Positions 5,837 through 7,319 of a DNA stretch of 7,319 bases are shown here, piece by piece (the stretch's first letter is position 1; the number at the start of each line of letters is the position of its first letter). The notes under the pieces are model-generated. The model had not been told where the DNA came from. It did not search any database and saw only the letters and a program-made list of their open reading frames with translations. The DNA comes from SM23-73-3 sp965369445 (lineage in GTDB: Bacteria > Zixibacteria > MSB-5A5 > SM1-73), in the NCBI GenBank assembly GCA_965369445.1, contig CBDUQU010000144.1, positions 1 through 7,319 on the forward strand. The letters run 5' to 3'. A program made the position numbers and the translations under genes.

Positions 5837-5977
5837 GCTGAAAAGCGTTGCGCCCAACGTAACGGAGCATTTTGCCGCGATGTGACAAAGCGAATAGCAG
5901 CCGGCAAGACCTACCCCATCAGAAAAGAAGAGATTCAATAAGAAGGTTGATTGAGGGGCCGAGTGGGTGTGAGCCCG

Positions 5978-6005
5978 TGTTACGTTGTATATATACAACG
6001 TAACA
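5978..6005. repeat. Palindrome P4
   Basis: A perfect 28-bp inverted repeat: arm TGTTACGTTGTAT, centre AT, then the reverse complement. Part of its right arm, CAACGTAAC, recurs as a lone half-site at 5855-5863. Its centre lies exactly 109 bp from that of P5. Confidence 0.9.
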
Positions 6006-6083
6006 TGCGCATCTAATCGAATATCATTTAGCGTAACTTATTGGTTTAGTGGTGATTAAGCAATAACACGATACTTTATGATC

Positions 6084-6117
6084 CTTTTCCATGAAGTATA
6101 TATACTTCATGGAAAAG
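6084..6117. repeat. Palindrome P5
   Basis: A perfect 34-bp inverted repeat, the longest of the family: arm CTTTTCCATGAAGTAT, centre AT, then the reverse complement. It lies about 65 bp past the stop codon of the response regulator and could form a very stable hairpin at the 3' end of that mRNA. No T-run follows on either strand, so it is not a standard intrinsic terminator. Confidence 0.9.
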
Positions 6118-6182
6118 CCTAATGAACCATCCGAATGATCACTTTGGAGATTCTCCGCCGAGTCCCCTACTTCAGTAGGACG

Positions 6183-7004
6183 TTATTGGGTGGGGGTGCG
6201 TTCGGTGCCTTCACCGTACAGGAGGTCGCGCATCAACTCGTCGATCCTCTCGATGCGGAAGGGTTTGGCTAAATAGCCATCCGCCCCCTCCTGCATGGCC
6301 TTCTGAACCGGACAGGTAGAAGGGAAACCGGTTATCATCACCACCGGAAGTTCGCTGTCGGCTTTCTTTATGTTCTTAAGCAGGGCAAGCCCGTTCATTT
6401 TGGGCATGCGGATATCGGAGATGACCAGATCAAAATCCTGAATCTCAAGCTGACTTAAAGCCTCCTCCCCATCCTCCACCCCGATGGGGAAATAGTCCAG
6501 GCTGCTTAACACCTCCAGGAGCATATCGCGGAGCTGTTCGTCGTCGTCCACCACCAGAATTTTCTTGAGCCGGTACGGTTTGTCGCCTGCGGTTCCTTTT
6601 ACGCCCAGGGCTTTCCGCATCAGCTCCTCGATCTTGCCGATCCTGAAGGGCTTGGCCAGAAATCCGTCGGCTCCGCTTTCCATGGCCCGGTCCTTGGTAT
6701 AGGCAAAATTATACCCGGTGATGATCAGAACCGGGAGGAGTGGATTTCGGCTTTTGATGGCTTTAAGCAGGGAGAGCCCGCTTATCTTGGGCATCTTCAC
6801 GTCTGTAATGACTAAATCCAGCTTCTCCGTCTCCAGCAAGGAGAGAGCCTCCTCCCCGTCTTTTGCTCCCAGTGCATGATAGCCCAAAGCGGACAGAGTA
6901 TCGATCAAAAGGGATCGGATGCGCTCGTCATCGTCCACCACCAGGATCTTAGGAGTCTCTTTGGTCGGCACTTGCGTCTTTTCTGCTATACCACCTGTCT
7001 GCAT
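6183..7004 (-). CDS. Response regulator with two tandem receiver domains
   Basis: The 273-residue cytoplasmic protein consists of two CheY-like receiver domains in tandem. REC1 (about 19-133) has the acidic cluster D24-D26, phospho-acceptor Asp68 (ITDVKMPK), Thr96 and Lys118 (AKPFRI). REC2 (about 148-262) has D153-D155, Asp197 (ISDIRMPK), Thr225 and Lys247 (AKPFRI). All phosphorylation residues are present in both, so each half should accept phosphate from a histidine kinase. The halves are very alike (ILVVDDDE, GADGxLAKPFRI), indicating an internal duplication. There is no DNA-binding or enzymatic output domain, so it may act in a phosphorelay or by binding partners. The ATG at 7004 has GGGAAG about six bases upstream. 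No cognate kinase is in the window. A short hydrophilic N-terminal leader (1-18) precedes REC1. Confidence 0.95.
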   Translation of the reverse strand: MQTGGIAEKTQVPTKETPKILVVDDDERIRSLLIDTLSALGYHALGAKDGEEALSLLETEKLDLVITDVKMPKISGLSLLKAIKSRNPLLPVLIITGYNFAYTKDRAMESGADGFLAKPFRIGKIEELMRKALGVKGTAGDKPYRLKKILVVDDDEQLRDMLLEVLSSLDYFPIGVEDGEEALSQLEIQDFDLVISDIRMPKMNGLALLKNIKKADSELPVVMITGFPSTCPVQKAMQEGADGYLAKPFRIERIDELMRDLLYGEGTERTPTQ

Positions 7005-7319
7005 AGATAACTTCCCTTATTGCACCAGTTGCATATATATTATCGAAACTTGTGACGGTTCCTTGAGCTTTTTTTCGTGGGGTAGTGTGGAGTGAGGAGA
7101 GACAGTCGCCACCCGCGCGCCTCAGGTCGTTTGAGGGCGTGTCACCATTGAGGTTTTTTTAGCCGCGGACTTGTGGTCATCAACATTTTAGTTTTACATG
7201 GTTAACCCCCTGTGGTCCCCCTTGTCATGGGGACGGGGGTGGTTCCCACCCGGATAAGGGAGGGTCAGGGTGGGGTATTTTTGGTGTATTTAAGTACCGC
7301 TGACGACAGTTAACTCACC
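7005..7319. other. Intergenic region upstream of the response regulator
   Basis: I see no gene here. Close to the response regulator start is an AT-rich stretch (ATATATATTATCG at 7033-7045) that may hold its -10 box, but no good -35 box pairs with it. Further right are T-runs at about 7069-7075 and 7154-7160; CCTCA (7120-7124) can pair with TGAGG at 7132-7136 or 7149-7153. A G/C-rich patch has a small hairpin, GGGTGG-TTC-CCACCC (7237-7251), and GGTTAACC (7200-7207). These look like ordinary intergenic repeat material. Confidence 0.4.

Larger units (their letters stand above)
5718..5862. repeat. Direct repeat, copy B (displaced gatC head and promoter)
   Basis: This is the partner of 3280-3424, in the same orientation and collinear without gaps. 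Shared landmarks are the 13-bp identical block GCCACGTATTCGA (5736-5748), the start codon, the TTGACA box with the same 61-bp offset from the start codon, and AACGTAA (5856-5862). The pair could be att-like junctions of an inserted segment, or the scar of homologous recombination with foreign DNA. Confidence 0.65.
5339..6182. other. Palindrome-rich spacer with displaced gatC head
   Basis: This spacer of about 840 bp separates the AbiEi-like gene from the response regulator. It contains palindromes P2-P5, one degenerate core (5428-5437) and the orphan gatC 5' end with its promoter (5718-5862). P1 lies at its left edge. Open frames of 60-131 codons occur, but their starts often lie in the palindromes and they show no family signature except the gatC stretch. 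A 29-codon minus frame ending in TAG just ahead of the AbiEi ATG encodes a charged peptide (KVGTRNHQAKLSRDLEEK) that I do not recognise. The parts between the palindromes show no further strong signal. Confidence 0.6.

Noticed and set aside
5603..5998. 131-codon minus frame with a signal-peptide-like hydrophobic run ahead of the gatC-like part
   Set aside because: It starts at a TTG inside palindrome P4 with no family signature. The gatC part has its own ATG, Shine-Dalgarno and promoter, so the upstream extension is best explained as chance.
5318..6117. CRISPR array
   Set aside because: The elements are not identical direct repeats, the intervals are irregular (184, 109, 367, 109 bp between centres), and no cas gene is present.
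6084..6117. Intrinsic terminator of the response regulator
   Set aside because: The stem is strong, but no T-run follows on the minus strand.
6166..6179. Small hairpin CCTAC-TTCA-GTAGG just after the response-regulator stop
   Set aside because: Only five base pairs and no T-run; too weak to call a terminator.
7120..7160. Plus-strand terminator (CCTCA/TGAGG hairpin and T-run)
   Set aside because: The stem is short and lies 13 or more bases from the T-run unless an alternative pairing is used, and no plus-strand gene lies upstream.

Overview
The window looks like chromosomal DNA of a Gram-negative bacterium. KdsB activates Kdo for lipopolysaccharide, GatC belongs to the bacterial tRNA-dependent amidotransferase, and several minus-strand promoters match the sigma70 consensus (TTGACA, 17 bp, TANNNT). 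I cannot name the genus or phylum from sequence alone. Unusual variants such as the KdsB QCDLP motif, together with the repeat-rich spacers, would fit a poorly sampled lineage.

Layout. Positions 1-159 (minus) hold the N-terminus of a sodium:solute symporter that runs off the left edge. Positions 160-428 are an intergenic spacer with a REP-like double hairpin. A minus-strand housekeeping block follows: gatC (3045-3332), then kdsB and pyrG (2875 down to 429). kdsB and pyrG overlap by 4 bp and share a near-consensus promoter. PyrG makes CTP and KdsB consumes it to form CMP-Kdo, so the pair is metabolically coherent. Next is an AbiE-type (type IV) toxin-antitoxin or phage-defence pair in an unusual tail-to-tail arrangement: the AbiEii-like nucleotidyltransferase toxin on plus (3572-4453) and an AbiEi-like winged-helix protein on minus (4430-5338), with 3' ends overlapping by 24 bp. 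After that is a gene-poor, AT-rich spacer of about 840 bp (5339-6182), then a minus-strand response regulator made of two tandem receiver domains with no output domain (6183-7004). The window ends in a non-coding stretch (7005-7319).

Most notable signals. (1) The 5318-6117 region carries five perfect inverted repeats of 28-34 bp. All are centred on the same core, GTAT-NN-ATAC, but the outer arms differ from copy to copy and remain fully self-complementary. Two pairs have identical centre-to-centre spacing of 109 bp. The first palindrome covers the upstream candidate start codon of the AbiEi-like gene. (2) Inside the same spacer lies a displaced gatC 5' end: about 18 codons plus the gatC Shine-Dalgarno region and promoter, aligning without gaps to the intact gatC locus 2438 bp away. 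Most nucleotide differences in the coding part are synonymous or conservative, so the fragment looks like the head of another functional gatC allele rather than a decayed duplicate. Together these suggest that the AbiE module sits in a mobile or recombined segment that entered at the gatC promoter and left two gatC heads as direct repeats. No integrase or transposase is visible in the window.
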